Source: Alphaproteobacteria bacterium (GTDB lineage Bacteria > Pseudomonadota > Alphaproteobacteria > Rhizobiales > Rhizobiaceae). From it: 64,000 nt of DNA. Shown here piece by piece: positions 9,745 through 19,453 of this stretch; position 1 is the first letter of the stretch; every line of letters starts with the position of its first letter. The stretch covers positions 1-64,000 of the forward strand of contig JAHJHT010000008.1 in NCBI GenBank assembly GCA_018823835.1, given 5' to 3'. The position numbers and the translations under genes were made by a program. Below the pieces are notes generated by a model. The model saw only the letters and a program-made list of their open reading frames with translations. It did no database searches and was not told the origin of the DNA.

Positions 9745-10323
9745 ATGGAAACTGGCGACGTAATCGACATCTTCCGCGACGCAGGCGCGGTGCTTGAGGG
9801 ACACTTCATCCTGACATCGGGGCTGCGCAGCCCGGTCTTCCTGCAGAAGGCCCGCGTCTTCATGCATGCCGACAAGACCGAGAAGCTTTGCCGCGCGCTG
9901 GCCGACAAGATCCGCGCCGAAGTGCCGGGCAGGATAGACTATGTCGTCGGGCCGGCCATCGGCGGCCTGATCCCCGCCTACGAGACCTCGCGCCATCTCG
10001 GCGTGCCTGCTGTCTGGGTCGAGCGCGAGAACGGAAAATTCCGGCTGCGCCGTTTCGAGATCGAGAAGGGCGCACGGGTCGTCATTGTCGAGGACATCGT
10101 GACGACGGGCCTGTCGATCCGCGAGACCATCGACTGCCTGCGCGAGCTGGGTGCCGAGGTCGTGGCAGCCGCCTGCATCATCGACCGATCCGCCGGCAAG
10201 TCCGATGTCGGGGTGCCGCTGGTGGCTCTTGCTGAATATGAAGTGCCGGCGTATGCCGCCGACCAATTGCCGCCGGAGCTCGCGCGCTTACCGGCGGTTA
10301 AGCCCGGCAGCCGCAATATCTGA
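9745..10323 (+). CDS. pyrE: Orotate phosphoribosyltransferase
   Basis: PyrE transfers phosphoribose from PRPP to orotate to give OMP in pyrimidine synthesis. The 192-residue protein has the PRPP-binding motif [14 protein letters not shown] (about residues 112-125) and the family's [16 protein letters not shown] segment near the N-terminus. The ATG is 12 bp after rsh, which suggests an operon linking nucleotide supply with the stringent response gene. Confidence 0.95.
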   Translation: METGDVIDIFRDAGAVLEGHFILTSGLRSPVFLQKARVFMHADKTEKLCRALADKIRAEVPGRIDYVVGPAIGGLIPAYETSRHLGVPAVWVERENGKFRLRRFEIEKGARVVIVEDIVTTGLSIRETIDCLRELGAEVVAAACIIDRSAGKSDVGVPLVALAEYEVPAYAADQLPPELARLPAVKPGSRNI

Positions 10324-10366
10324 TCGTATACTGTCGTCAATGATCCAGGACCGCTAAGACCACGCC

Positions 10367-10954
10367 ATGCTCTTTCAACGCCGAAACCCGATGCGACTTC
10401 GGGAACGCTTCAGAATCTGGTTTTGGCCGCGCCGCTCTTTCTGGCGCTCGGCTCAATACTTCTCGAAACGCGTCCTGCGTCTGCGCGCAACGCCGCACGC
10501 AATCGCCATGGGCGTGTCGGCCGGCGTCTTCATTTCCTTCCTGCCCATCCCCGGCTTCCATTTCCTGCTCGCCGCCCTCGTCGCCTGGTGCCTGGCGGGC
10601 AACGTCGTCGCCTCTGCGCTGGGCACCGCCTTCGGCAACCCGCTGACCTTTCCCGTCATCTGGGGCTCGACCTACGAAATCGGCCACCTGATCCTGAATG
10701 GCGGCTCGGCCGGTCCCGTACCGCCGCCGCATCTTGGCTCGCTGCTTCGCCATCTCGATTTCTCGCAGCTCTGGGGACCGTTGCTGAAGCCGATGACCGT
10801 TGGCGCCCTGCCGCTCGGTGCCGGATTTGGGCTCGTCGCCTATATTGCGACACGCTGGATGGTGACGGCCTTCCACGCGCGCCGTCAGGCCAAGCTGGCC
10901 GAAAGGTCGGCCCGGGCCGCCATCGTGCGCTCGGGCGTCGCCGCGGCGCCATGA
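10367..10954 (+). CDS. DUF2062 membrane protein
   Basis: A 195-residue protein beginning with a basic, aromatic-rich segment ([24 protein letters not shown]), followed by two or three hydrophobic helices typical of DUF2062 ([18 protein letters not shown], then [10 protein letters not shown]). The family is often found between pyrE and acpS in Rhizobiales; its function is unknown. The TGA stop overlaps the acpS ATG (ATGA at 10951-10954), so translation of the two is probably coupled. Confidence 0.88.
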   Translation: MLFQRRNPMRLRERFRIWFWPRRSFWRSAQYFSKRVLRLRATPHAIAMGVSAGVFISFLPIPGFHFLLAALVAWCLAGNVVASALGTAFGNPLTFPVIWGSTYEIGHLILNGGSAGPVPPPHLGSLLRHLDFSQLWGPLLKPMTVGALPLGAGFGLVAYIATRWMVTAFHARRQAKLAERSARAAIVRSGVAAAP

Positions 10955-11364
10955 TTCTCGGCATCGGCAGCGACCTGATCGACATTCGTCGTATCGAGAA
11001 ATCGCTGGAGCGTTACGGCGAGCGCTTCGTCCAGCGCATCTTCACCGAGGTCGAGCAGGCGAAGTCGGAGCGCCGCAAGCAGCGCGCGGCCTCCTACGCC
11101 AAGCGCTTCGCCGCCAAGGAGGCCTGTTCCAAGGCCCTCGGCTGCGGCATCGCGGACGGTGTCTTCTGGCGCGACATGGGCGTCGTCAACCTGCCTGGCG
11201 GCAAGCCGACCATGCATCTGACCGGCGGAGCGGCCAAGCGACTTGAGAAATTGCTCCCGCCAGGTCACCATCCGGTCATTCACCTGACCATCACCGACGA
11301 TTTCCCGCTGGCGCAGGCCTTCGTCATCATCGAGGCGGTGCCTTTCGACCAGGGGCGCCGATAA
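10951..11364 (+). CDS. acpS: Holo-[acyl-carrier-protein] synthase
   Basis: AcpS moves the 4'-phosphopantetheine group from CoA to acyl carrier protein. The 137-residue protein has [15 protein letters not shown] at the start, with the Mg-binding Asp, and [15 protein letters not shown] with the second metal-binding Glu. The start overlaps the stop of the DUF2062 gene. lepB follows after 75 bp. Confidence 0.95.
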   Translation: MILGIGSDLIDIRRIEKSLERYGERFVQRIFTEVEQAKSERRKQRAASYAKRFAAKEACSKALGCGIADGVFWRDMGVVNLPGGKPTMHLTGGAAKRLEKLLPPGHHPVIHLTITDDFPLAQAFVIIEAVPFDQGRR

Positions 11365-11387
11365 GGCAGTGAGTGCCGGCATTGCGA

Positions 11388-11416
11388 TTGCCCCGCACGG
11401 CCTCACCCCTTATATG
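11388..11416 (+). promoter_or_regulatory. Possible promoter for lepB-rnc-era
   Basis: TTGCCC (11388-11393) and TATATG (11411-11416) are 17 bp apart and lie just ahead of the lepB ribosome binding site AGAGGA. The -10 element is good and the -35 moderate. Confidence 0.4.
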
Positions 11417-11439
11417 CAACGACCATAAAAGAGGACGAC

Positions 11440-12189
11440 ATGAGCGTGGCTGACAGATCCCAGAAGAAATCCGGCGGCCTTGGCGAGACCGTAAGCGTCA
11501 TCGTCCAGGCGCTCCTCCTGGCCCTGGTCATACGCACGCTGCTATTCCAGCCCTTCTCCATCCCGTCCGGCTCGATGCGCCCGACGCTGCTCGAAGGCGA
11601 CTATCTCTTCGTCACCAAGTGGGCCTACGGCTATTCGCGCTATTCGCTGCCGCTGTCGCCCGACCTGTTTTCCGGCCGCATCTGGGGCTCCGATCCCGAG
11701 CGCGGCGACGTCGTTGTGTTCAAGTTTCCGCCCAACCCCTCGCTTGACTACATCAAGCGGGTGATCGGCCTGCCGGGCGACCGCGTCCAGGTCAAGGACG
11801 GCGTCCTTTACATCAATGACGAGGCGGTGCAGCGCGAGAAGATCGGCGAGATCACCAATCCCGACATCACCGAGACCGACCGCCCGGTCGACGTCTACCG
11901 CGAGACGCTGCCCAACGGCGTCTCCTACGACACGCTCGACCTGACGCCCAACTCGGCCGGCGACAACACGCGCGAATTCGTGGTGCCGGAAGGCCATTAC
12001 TTCATGATGGGCGACAACCGCGATAATTCTGCCGACAGCCGCTTCACCGTCGGTTTCGTGCCGGAGGACCACCTGGTCGGCCGCGCCAACATCATCTTCT
12101 TCTCGATTGCGGGGGGCGCCAGCCCGCTGGAAATCTGGAAATGGCCGAGCGAGATGCGTCCGTCGCGACTCTTCAACTTCGTCAAGTAG
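11440..12189 (+). CDS. lepB: Signal peptidase I
   Basis: LepB cleaves signal peptides at the outer face of the inner membrane. The 249-residue protein has one N-terminal membrane segment (about 17-36), the nucleophile Ser45 in PSGSMRPTL, the general base Lys106 in DYIKRVIGLPGD and the late motif MMGDNRDNSADSR. rnc follows after 18 bp and era overlaps rnc, giving the common lepB-rnc-era order. Confidence 0.96.
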   Translation: MSVADRSQKKSGGLGETVSVIVQALLLALVIRTLLFQPFSIPSGSMRPTLLEGDYLFVTKWAYGYSRYSLPLSPDLFSGRIWGSDPERGDVVVFKFPPNPSLDYIKRVIGLPGDRVQVKDGVLYINDEAVQREKIGEITNPDITETDRPVDVYRETLPNGVSYDTLDLTPNSAGDNTREFVVPEGHYFMMGDNRDNSADSRFTVGFVPEDHLVGRANIIFFSIAGGASPLEIWKWPSEMRPSRLFNFVK

Positions 12190-12207
12190 CATGAGCGGTT
12201 TCCGCCC

Positions 12208-12921
12208 ATGGCTTTGAAACGGCCGACCGGCGAGGCGCTGGCGGCGGCGCTTGCCACCGCCACCGGCCACATCTTCCGCGACTTCACGCTGATGCAGCGC
12301 GCGCTGACCCATTCGAGTGCGCGCGGCAAGACCTACGACAACGAGCGCCTCGAATTCCTCGGCGACCGTGTCCTCGGCCTGGTGGTGACCGAGATGCTGT
12401 TCACGGCCTATCCGGACGCCACCCAGGGCGAACTCGCCGTACGGCTGAGCGCGCTGGTCTCCGGCGCGACCTGCGCCGAGATCGCCGAGCAGATCGGTCT
12501 GGTGCCGCTGATCCATGCCGATTCCGGTGTCCGACAGGCCAAGGCCAAGGCCCGCAACGTGCGCGCCGACGCCATCGAGGCGCTGATCGCCGCCATCTAT
12601 CTCGACGCCGGCCTGGAGGCCGCGCGCAGCTTCATCCTGCGCTACTGGGAACCGCTCGCCCAGGCCGTGGTCAAGGTGCCGCGCGATCCCAAGACCGAGC
12701 TGCAGGAATGGGCGCACCAGGCCGCACAGGCCGCGCCCGCCTACCAGATCGAAGGTCGGGATGGTCCCGACCACGATCCGCTGTTTACGGTCAGCGTCGC
12801 GGTGACGGGTTTTGAGCCCGCGATCGGGCGCGGCCGATCGAAACGCGAGGCCGAGCAGTCCGCGGCGGCTGTCATGCTTCGGCGCGAAGGCGTCTGGGAA
12901 GACGAAGGGAACGAGACGTGA
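12208..12921 (+). CDS. rnc: Ribonuclease III
   Basis: RNase III cuts double-stranded RNA in rRNA and mRNA maturation. The signature NERLEFLGDRVLGL (about residues 45-58) holds the catalytic acidic residues, and the second catalytic region is RADAIEALIAAIYLDAG. The C-terminal third is a double-stranded RNA-binding domain (KTELQEWAHQ... to KREAEQSAAAVML). The 237-residue length is normal. The stop overlaps the GTG start of era. Confidence 0.96.
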   Translation: MALKRPTGEALAAALATATGHIFRDFTLMQRALTHSSARGKTYDNERLEFLGDRVLGLVVTEMLFTAYPDATQGELAVRLSALVSGATCAEIAEQIGLVPLIHADSGVRQAKAKARNVRADAIEALIAAIYLDAGLEAARSFILRYWEPLAQAVVKVPRDPKTELQEWAHQAAQAAPAYQIEGRDGPDHDPLFTVSVAVTGFEPAIGRGRSKREAEQSAAAVMLRREGVWEDEGNET

Positions 12922-13841
12922 CCGAAGAACAGGAAGAACAGCAGGAACGGCCGACCCATTCGGGCTTCGTCGCCCTGATCGGCGCGCCGAATGCCGGCAA
13001 GTCGACGCTGGTCAACCAGCTGGTCGGCGCCAAGGTCTCGATCGTCACCCACAAGGTGCAGACGACGCGCGCCATCGTGCGGGGCATCGCCACCCACAAC
13101 AACGCGCAGATCGTCTTCGTCGACACGCCGGGCATCTTCAAGCCGAAGCGCCGGCTCGACACCGCGATGGTCACCACCGCCTGGGGCGGCGCCAAGGATG
13201 CCGACATCATCCTCGTGCTGATCGACGCCGAGCGCGGCATCAAGGGCGATGCCGACGCCATGCTCGACCGCGTCGCCACGGCAGGCCAGCCGAAAATCCT
13301 GATCCTCAACAAGCTCGACCGCGTGAAGCCCGAATCCCTGCTGGCGCTGTCGGAAGCGGCCAACGCCCGCGTCGAATTCAAGCGCACTTTCATGCTCTCG
13401 GCCCTCAACGGCTCCGGCTGCAAGGATCTGCTCGACTACCTGGCCGAAGCGCTCCCCGAGGGTCCCTGGTACTATCCCGAGGACCAGATCTCCGACCTCC
13501 CCATGCGCCAGCTCGCCGCCGAGATCACGCGCGAAAAGCTCTATCTCAGGCTGCACCAGGAACTGCCCTATTCCTCGCATGTCGAGACCGAGAAGTGGGA
13601 GGAGAAGAAGGACGGCTCGGTGCGTATCGAGCAGGTCATCTATGTCGAGCGCGACAGCCAGAAGAAGATCGTGCTCGGCCACAAGGGCGAGACGATCCGC
13701 TCCATCGGTCAGGCCGCGCGCAAGGACATCGGCGAGATCCTCGAGCAGAAGGTCCACCTCTTCCTGTTCGTCAAGGTGCGCGAGAACTGGGGCAACGATC
13801 CGGAACGCTACCGCGAGATGGGGCTCGACTTCCCGCACTGA
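12918..13841 (+). CDS. era: GTPase Era
   Basis: Era is a small GTPase that binds the 3' end of 16S rRNA during 30S assembly. G1 is GAPNAGKST (about 22-30), G3 is DTPG, and G4 is NKLD. The C-terminal KH domain contains VLGHKGETIRSIGQAAR. Translation starts at a GTG (12918) that overlaps the rnc stop codon, so it is probably coupled to rnc. An acidic N-terminal extension (TEEQEEQQE) precedes the G domain. Confidence 0.96.
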   Translation: MTEEQEEQQERPTHSGFVALIGAPNAGKSTLVNQLVGAKVSIVTHKVQTTRAIVRGIATHNNAQIVFVDTPGIFKPKRRLDTAMVTTAWGGAKDADIILVLIDAERGIKGDADAMLDRVATAGQPKILILNKLDRVKPESLLALSEAANARVEFKRTFMLSALNGSGCKDLLDYLAEALPEGPWYYPEDQISDLPMRQLAAEITREKLYLRLHQELPYSSHVETEKWEEKKDGSVRIEQVIYVERDSQKKIVLGHKGETIRSIGQAARKDIGEILEQKVHLFLFVKVRENWGNDPERYREMGLDFPH

Positions 13842-13895
13842 GGCCCGCCGGCCGCCGTCTTGATTTCGGCGCACAAGCGGTGACATGCTTTTTCG

Positions 13896-14657
13896 ATGGA
13901 ATGGCGCGACGAGGGAATCATTCTCGGCACCCGCAAGCATGGCGAGACCAGCGCCATCCTTGAGGTGATGACGCGCGCGCATGGCCGCCATCTAGGCCTC
14001 GTGCGCGGCGGCCGCTCGCGCAAGCAGCAGCCGGTGCTGCAGGCCGGCAACCGCGTCGACCTGATCTGGCGCGCCCGCCTCGACGAGCATCTCGGCACCT
14101 TCCAGGCCGAGGCGCTGGAGCTCAACGCCGCCCGTCTCTTCGAGAGCGCCTCCGCCATCTACGGGCTGCAGACGCTCGCCGCCCATCTCAGACTGCTGCC
14201 CGAGCGCGATCCGCACGAGCGGCTGTTCGAGACGCTCGGCCTCGTCATCGACCATCTCGACGATCCGCAGGGCGCGGGCGAGCTCGTCGTGCGCTTCGAG
14301 ATGATGCTGCTCGACGAACTCGGCTTCGGCCTCGATCTCAGCCAATGCGCCGCCACCGGCATGCGCGAGGACCTCGTCTACGTTTCGCCGAAATCGGGCA
14401 GGGCGGTGTCGCGCGGCGCCGGCGAGCCGTGGCGCGACCAGATGCTGGCGCTGCCGCCCTTCCTGTTGCGCGGCTCCGGCCTGCGCGCCGACAGCGCTGC
14501 CATCGAGCAGGCCTTCCGGCTCACAGGCTTCTTCTTCTCGCGCCATGTCTACGAGCCGCGCGGCTTCGGCGAGCCGGAAGCGCGCTCGGCCTTCCTCGGC
14601 GCACTGCGCCGCAACCATGCCCGCCTGCTCGCCGGCAATGGCGAGGACGTCGCCTGA
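13896..14657 (+). CDS. recO: DNA repair protein RecO
   Basis: RecO loads RecA on gapped DNA together with RecF and RecR. The 253-residue protein starts with the OB-fold segment [22 protein letters not shown] and ends with the helical C-terminal domain. The residues that form a zinc finger in some RecO proteins are mostly absent; only one Cys remains in LSQCAATG. It follows era by 54 bp, as in many Rhizobiales. Confidence 0.92.
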   Translation: MEWRDEGIILGTRKHGETSAILEVMTRAHGRHLGLVRGGRSRKQQPVLQAGNRVDLIWRARLDEHLGTFQAEALELNAARLFESASAIYGLQTLAAHLRLLPERDPHERLFETLGLVIDHLDDPQGAGELVVRFEMMLLDELGFGLDLSQCAATGMREDLVYVSPKSGRAVSRGAGEPWRDQMLALPPFLLRGSGLRADSAAIEQAFRLTGFFFSRHVYEPRGFGEPEARSAFLGALRRNHARLLAGNGEDVA

Positions 14658-14743
14658 GCAACACGCTGCCGCTGTGGGATAGCGCAAACTGTTAGTCACT
14701 TTGCGCTAGTCTGCTGCCCGCCGCAGCAGGTTTGAGGGGCAAG

Positions 14744-17458
14744 ATGGTCGGGGGTCTTATCGGTTTCGTCGTCACACTGGCGATGATCGTCGCCATAGCG
14801 CGCCTCTATGGCCGCACCGGCAGGCTCGAGGCCGAGCTCGCGGCGCTGCGCGCGACGCTTGCACCGCACAAGCCGGAGCCTGACACCGTGTCGGCAGCAG
14901 CCGGTTCGGTCGGGGCTACTCCGGGAAAAACGGCCGCCGAAGCCCCGTCAACGCCCGCTCCCGAACCTGAAACGTTGGCCGAACAGCCCGCCGACGCGCC
15001 GGAGCCGGAAAAAACAGCCGGGCCGTGGAGCATTGCGGCCGCCACTGCCGCAGCCGAGACGGACACTGTCGCCGAGCGCCCTGCAACGCCGAAAGGCGAG
15101 GGCCTCGAGACCGCACTCGGCACGCGCTGGGCTGTCTGGGTCGGCGGCATCGCGCTCGCCCTGGGCGGCCTGTTCCTCATCCGCTATTCGATCGAAGCCG
15201 GCATATTCGGTCCCGGCGTGCGCCTCACCATGGCGGCGCTGCTGGGCCTTGTCCTCGTCGGTGCCGGCGAGTTTGTCCGTCGTACCGGCCTTCGCGGGCC
15301 GATCGAAGGCAAGGGCGGCGCCTATGTTCCGGGCGTGCTGACCGCGGCTGGCGCCTTCACCCTGTTCGGCACTGTCTATGCCGCGCACGCCATCTACGGC
15401 TTCATCGGCCCGTTGCCAGCATTCATCCTGATGGGACTGGTCGGCGTCGTGACGATCGCCGCCGCGCTGGCTCATGGCCAGGCGCTGGCCGGCCTCGGCC
15501 TCGTCGGTTCCATGCTCACGCCGCTGCTGGTGTCGTCGCAATCGCCCAGCGCCTGGGCGCTGTTTGGCTATCTGGCCATCGTGCTTGCCGCCAGCACGTT
15601 TATTGCCCGCCTGCGAAACTGGACCGCCACCGCATCGGCGGGCTTCGCTGGCGCAGGCACATGGTGCCTGCTCTACATGCAGGATTCCTACGAGATCAGC
15701 CTTTCCGTCATCGTCTTCATCAATGTCGTCATCCTCGGCTGCTGTGCGCTTGTCTGGCTCGCCCGCCGTCCGGCCGACGACGCATCCGGCATCGACCGCG
15801 CCACCGTCTCGGCCGCCTTCTTTGTCGCACTGGCTTCTGCGCAACTGCTCGTCGACCCCGACCTGCAGCTTGCCGGGGGCGCGCTCAGTGCCGGTCTGCT
15901 GCTCACGGCGATGGTTCTGATTGCCGCCTTCAGCGCGCCCGCTCTGCCGATGCTCTACGCCGCCGGCGTGGCGGCGATGCTGGTGTCGCTGCGCGCTGCG
16001 CTTGTCGGCACCTTCACCCTCTGGGTTGCCGGCGAACACGTCGTCCTCGAAGGACTGCCGGCACTGCCCTCCGCCGCGAACCTGCTGAGCATCGAGACGG
16101 GCCTTGCGCTGGTCTTCCTGGCGGTCGGCATCTGGCAGGCGTTGCGCATCATCGCCGTCTCGCCCGGCCGCGCCGCGTCCTGGTCTGGTTGGGCCGCCGC
16201 CGTCCCGCTGGTCACCCTGGCATCCCACTGGCTGGCCTTAGGCAATCCCGAGCGCGACCTCGTGCATGCCTTCGTCGCGCTGGCGCTGACGGCGGCGCTC
16301 GTCGGTGCCGGCGAGATGATCGCCCGCCGCGAGCTTCCGCCCCTGGCAGGCGGTCGTGCCGTCTCGCTGGCGCTTGCGGGCGCTGCGGCTTCGGTCGCCC
16401 TGATGCTGCACATGGGCTTTGGCCCGCTCTGGACGACGATGCTGGCGGGCGCGGCCGCCGCGCTGGCAGCACTGGCGACGCGCTGGCGCAGCTACCCTAT
16501 CCTGGGCTGGATCGCGGGCGGCTTCGCCATCGTGGTGCTCGCCCGTGTTGCCGTCGATCTCACCATTGTCGGCCCCGCCATGCTCGGCAAGACGCCGGTC
16601 TTCAATGCGCTGCTTCCGGGCTATGGCATCCCGGCTCTCGCCTTTGCCTTCGCCGCCTGGCAGCTCGCCCGCACGACGGCGGGCCGGCCTCGCGAGATCA
16701 TGGAGGTCGCCGCAACGCTCTTCGCGCTGCTGACGGTCGCCATGCTGGTACGCCACGCGATGAACGGCGGCGTCATTGACAGTTCCACGCCGACGCTCGC
16801 GGAGCTGTCCCTCTACACGCTGATTGCGCTCGGCGCCGGCGCCATCCTCGTCGCGCTCGACACGCGGTCGCCGAGTTCCGTCCTGCGCGTCGGCTCGATG
16901 CTGGCCGGCGTCGCTTCGGCTGCCCTGATCGTGGCGCAGCACTTCGTCTTCCTGAACCCGCTGCTCACCAATGAATCGACGGGCGGCATACCCGTCTTCA
17001 ACCTGCTGTTCCTCGCCTACCTGCTGCCTTCCGTTGCTGCCGGCGGGCTCGCCGTCTACGCCCGGAACAAGCGTCCGCAATGGTATTCGGGGATGCTCGG
17101 GCTGCTCGCCGCCGCACTCCTCTTCGCCTACGCGACCTTGTCGGTCAGGCGGCTCTTCCAGGGCGAACACATCGGCTACTGGGCCGGCATGAGCCAGTTG
17201 GAGACCTACTCCTATTCGGCACTGTGGCTGGCCATGGGCGTCGCGCTGCTGGTCGCGGGCGTCTGGTCGAAATCGCAGGTCGTGCGCGTCGCCTCGGCCG
17301 TGCTGATCGCAGTCGCGGTCGCCAAGGTCTTCATCTTCGACATGTCGGAACTGGAAGGCGTTCTGCGCGCGCTGTCCTTCATCGGGCTCGGCGTCGTGCT
17401 GATCGGTATCGGGCTGTTCTACCAGAAACTGCTGTCGCGGGCGGCCCGCGCTGCCTGA
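14744..17458 (+). CDS. Large polytopic DUF2339 membrane protein
   Basis: A 904-residue inner-membrane protein. After one N-terminal helix and a short coiled segment (LYGRTGRLEAELAALRATL) comes a Pro/Ala/Glu-rich linker to about residue 120, then a very long series of hydrophobic helices (more than twenty) to the C-terminus. This matches DUF2339, whose function is unknown. The ATG at 14744 is chosen because GAGGGG lies 5-10 nt upstream; a TTG at 14732 is less likely. It is convergent with the MFS gene with 12 bp between them. Confidence 0.88.
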   Translation: MVGGLIGFVVTLAMIVAIARLYGRTGRLEAELAALRATLAPHKPEPDTVSAAAGSVGATPGKTAAEAPSTPAPEPETLAEQPADAPEPEKTAGPWSIAAATAAAETDTVAERPATPKGEGLETALGTRWAVWVGGIALALGGLFLIRYSIEAGIFGPGVRLTMAALLGLVLVGAGEFVRRTGLRGPIEGKGGAYVPGVLTAAGAFTLFGTVYAAHAIYGFIGPLPAFILMGLVGVVTIAAALAHGQALAGLGLVGSMLTPLLVSSQSPSAWALFGYLAIVLAASTFIARLRNWTATASAGFAGAGTWCLLYMQDSYEISLSVIVFINVVILGCCALVWLARRPADDASGIDRATVSAAFFVALASAQLLVDPDLQLAGGALSAGLLLTAMVLIAAFSAPALPMLYAAGVAAMLVSLRAALVGTFTLWVAGEHVVLEGLPALPSAANLLSIETGLALVFLAVGIWQALRIIAVSPGRAASWSGWAAAVPLVTLASHWLALGNPERDLVHAFVALALTAALVGAGEMIARRELPPLAGGRAVSLALAGAAASVALMLHMGFGPLWTTMLAGAAAALAALATRWRSYPILGWIAGGFAIVVLARVAVDLTIVGPAMLGKTPVFNALLPGYGIPALAFAFAAWQLARTTAGRPREIMEVAATLFALLTVAMLVRHAMNGGVIDSSTPTLAELSLYTLIALGAGAILVALDTRSPSSVLRVGSMLAGVASAALIVAQHFVFLNPLLTNESTGGIPVFNLLFLAYLLPSVAAGGLAVYARNKRPQWYSGMLGLLAAALLFAYATLSVRRLFQGEHIGYWAGMSQLETYSYSALWLAMGVALLVAGVWSKSQVVRVASAVLIAVAVAKVFIFDMSELEGVLRALSFIGLGVVLIGIGLFYQKLLSRAARAA

Positions 17459-17470
17459 CGCCTGCGCCCT

Positions 17471-18703
17471 CTATTCGGCCGCGGCAAGCTGCATGCGTTC
17501 CACCGGCTGTTCCTTGATCGGCCAGTGGACGATGGCGGCGAAAATCCCGAGCGCCACGCCGAGCCACCAGACCGGATCGTAGGAGCCGAACCGGTCGTAA
17601 AGATAGCCGCCGAGCCAGACGCCGAGGAACGAGCCGATCTGGTGCGACAGGAATACCATCCCGCCAAGCAGGCCGAGATGGCGGGTACCGAACATGATGG
17701 CCACCAGCGCGTTGGTCGGCGGCACCGTCGACAGCCACAGCAGACCCATCACGATGGCGAAAATGACGACGCTGGCCGGGGTCTGCGGTAGCAGCAGGAA
17801 GGCCGTCACGGCCACCGATCGGCCGATATAGATCCACGCCAGGAAGTGCGGCTTTGAGTATTTCTGGCCGATGACCCCGGCGCCGAGCGAGCCGATGATG
17901 TTGAAGAAGCCGATCAGCGCCAGCGCGATCACCGCATAGCGCGCGTCGATGCCGAGGTCGCCGATATAGGCCGGGAAATGCGCGGTGATGAACGCCACCT
18001 GGAACCCGCACACGAAGAAGCCGGCGACCAGCAGCGTGAAGCTGCCATGCGAGAAGGCTTCGCGCAGGGCCTCCGTCACGGTCTGCTGGATTTGCGCCCG
18101 CGCCGCGGCGTTGCCGCGTGAATTGCCGTAGAGCGGCATGGCCAGCACCGGTATAGCCAGCATCATCACCGCCATGATGACGAGGCTGTCCGACCAGCCG
18201 TAGCTGTCGATCAGTCCCTGGCTGATCGGCGCGAAAATGAACATGCCGGCCGAGCCGGCCGCCGTGCCGATGCCGAAGACGATGGAGCGCTTTTCCGGCG
18301 GCGTGTGCCGCGCGAAGGCCGCAAGAACGATGGAGAATGAACCGGCGGCCACGCCGAGCCCGACGAGCACGCCGCCGCCCACATTGAGCATGGTGACGCT
18401 GCTGGCGGTTGCCATCAGCACGAGCCCGGCGGCATAGATCACGCCACCCAGGGCCAGCACGCGCCAGGTCCCGAAGCGGTCCGCGATGGCGCCGAAGAAG
18501 GGCAGTCCTAGTCCCCAGAACAGGTTCTGGATCGCCATTGCGAGGCCGAATGTGGTGCGGTCCCAGCCTTTTTCCGCCAGCATCGGCAGCTGGAAGAAGC
18601 CCATCGCCGAACGCGGTCCGAAGGTGATCGCAGCGATCAGGCAGCCGCAGATGATGATGAGCCACGGCACGGACTTGCTCGCGGGAACGGACTGGGTCGA
18701 CAT
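17471..18703 (-). CDS. MFS transporter
   Basis: A 410-residue protein with about twelve hydrophobic helices and the basic inter-helix loops of the major facilitator superfamily (for example FGAIADRFGTWRV after helix 2, the motif A position). The substrate cannot be judged from sequence. It is transcribed divergently from the ECF sigma factor gene, with 231 bp between the starts, so the intervening region may regulate both. Confidence 0.9.
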   Translation of the reverse strand: MSTQSVPASKSVPWLIIICGCLIAAITFGPRSAMGFFQLPMLAEKGWDRTTFGLAMAIQNLFWGLGLPFFGAIADRFGTWRVLALGGVIYAAGLVLMATASSVTMLNVGGGVLVGLGVAAGSFSIVLAAFARHTPPEKRSIVFGIGTAAGSAGMFIFAPISQGLIDSYGWSDSLVIMAVMMLAIPVLAMPLYGNSRGNAAARAQIQQTVTEALREAFSHGSFTLLVAGFFVCGFQVAFITAHFPAYIGDLGIDARYAVIALALIGFFNIIGSLGAGVIGQKYSKPHFLAWIYIGRSVAVTAFLLLPQTPASVVIFAIVMGLLWLSTVPPTNALVAIMFGTRHLGLLGGMVFLSHQIGSFLGVWLGGYLYDRFGSYDPVWWLGVALGIFAAIVHWPIKEQPVERMQLAAAE

Positions 18704-18809
18704 CTTGGCTTCTCCGACTGACGTCTGTTCATAGCTGAACGGTCCGCTGCACGGAAATCAATTGCCTGCATGATCCGTTCAATCTCCTTGATGCGTGGGC
18801 AGGAGCCCG

Positions 18810-18835
18810 GGAAGAATCCGACGTCGGCAGGCGTT
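18810..18835 (+). promoter_or_regulatory. Possible ECF-type promoter upstream of the sigma gene
   Basis: GGAAG (18810-18814) and CGTT (18832-18835) are 17 bp apart, one mismatch from the GGAAC-N16/17-CGTT pattern used by EcfG and similar factors. A weaker candidate is GGAAA at 18753-18757 with CGTT at 18776-18779. Autoregulation would fit, but this is inference. Confidence 0.25.
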
Positions 18836-18934
18836 GTATGGGCAAAAGGTCGGCGTCGGCCGGTCAGCGGCTTGTGCCGCCGCGGGAAGCGGAGTTCAAT
18901 CGCGGGAGATTTTGCAGCGACCCGGGCAGGTGGC

Positions 18935-19453
18935 ATGGAACAGCGGAAGGCAGCGATCTTGGCGGAATTGCCGCGCTTGCGGCGCTATTCCCGTGCGCTG
19001 TTGCGAGACCCCGACGCGGCCGACGATCTTGTCCAGGATTGCCTGGAGCGCGCGCTCCGGCGGCTCGACAACTGGCAGACGGATGAAAAGCCGAGGCGGT
19101 GGCTATTCACCATCATGCACAATCTCTTCATCGACCAGACACGGCGCACAAGGCGTCGCGCGGAGGTGGTGACGCTGACGCTGGACGATTCCGAGGCTGT
19201 ATCCGCGCCGGCCGAGCAACATGAGAGCATCGCGACGCGCGAGATAATGGACGCATTGCAGGAAATCCGGCCCGATCGCCGTGCAGCCATTCTTCTGGTC
19301 GGGCTCGAGGGCTTTTCCTATGCCGAGGCCGCGACCCTGCTCGGCGTCCCGGCCGGTACGCTTATGTCGAGAGTATCGCGCGGCCGCGAGGAGTTGCGCG
19401 GCCTGCTCGACGATTTCTCCCGCCGCCGCGTCGTCAAGGTGGTGGAACGATGA
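18935..19453 (+). CDS. ECF-type RNA polymerase sigma factor
   Basis: A 172-residue group 4 sigma factor. Region 2 runs through DPDAADDLVQDCLERAL and PRRWLFTIMHNLFIDQ, and region 4 has LEGFSYAEAATLLGVPAGT and MSRVSRGREELR, a helix-turn-helix for the -35 element. The ATG at 18935 begins MEQRKAAIL, where the fold starts. The next gene overlaps by four bases and encodes a membrane anti-sigma factor, the classic layout. The inducing signal is not evident. Confidence 0.92.
   Translation: MEQRKAAILAELPRLRRYSRALLRDPDAADDLVQDCLERALRRLDNWQTDEKPRRWLFTIMHNLFIDQTRRTRRRAEVVTLTLDDSEAVSAPAEQHESIATREIMDALQEIRPDRRAAILLVGLEGFSYAEAATLLGVPAGTLMSRVSRGREELRGLLDDFSRRRVVKVVER

Noticed and set aside
14948..16228. 426-codon frame antisense to the DUF2339 gene
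   Set aside because: The DUF2339 frame has conserved hydrophobic helices and a good ribosome binding site; the antisense frame is a high-GC artefact.
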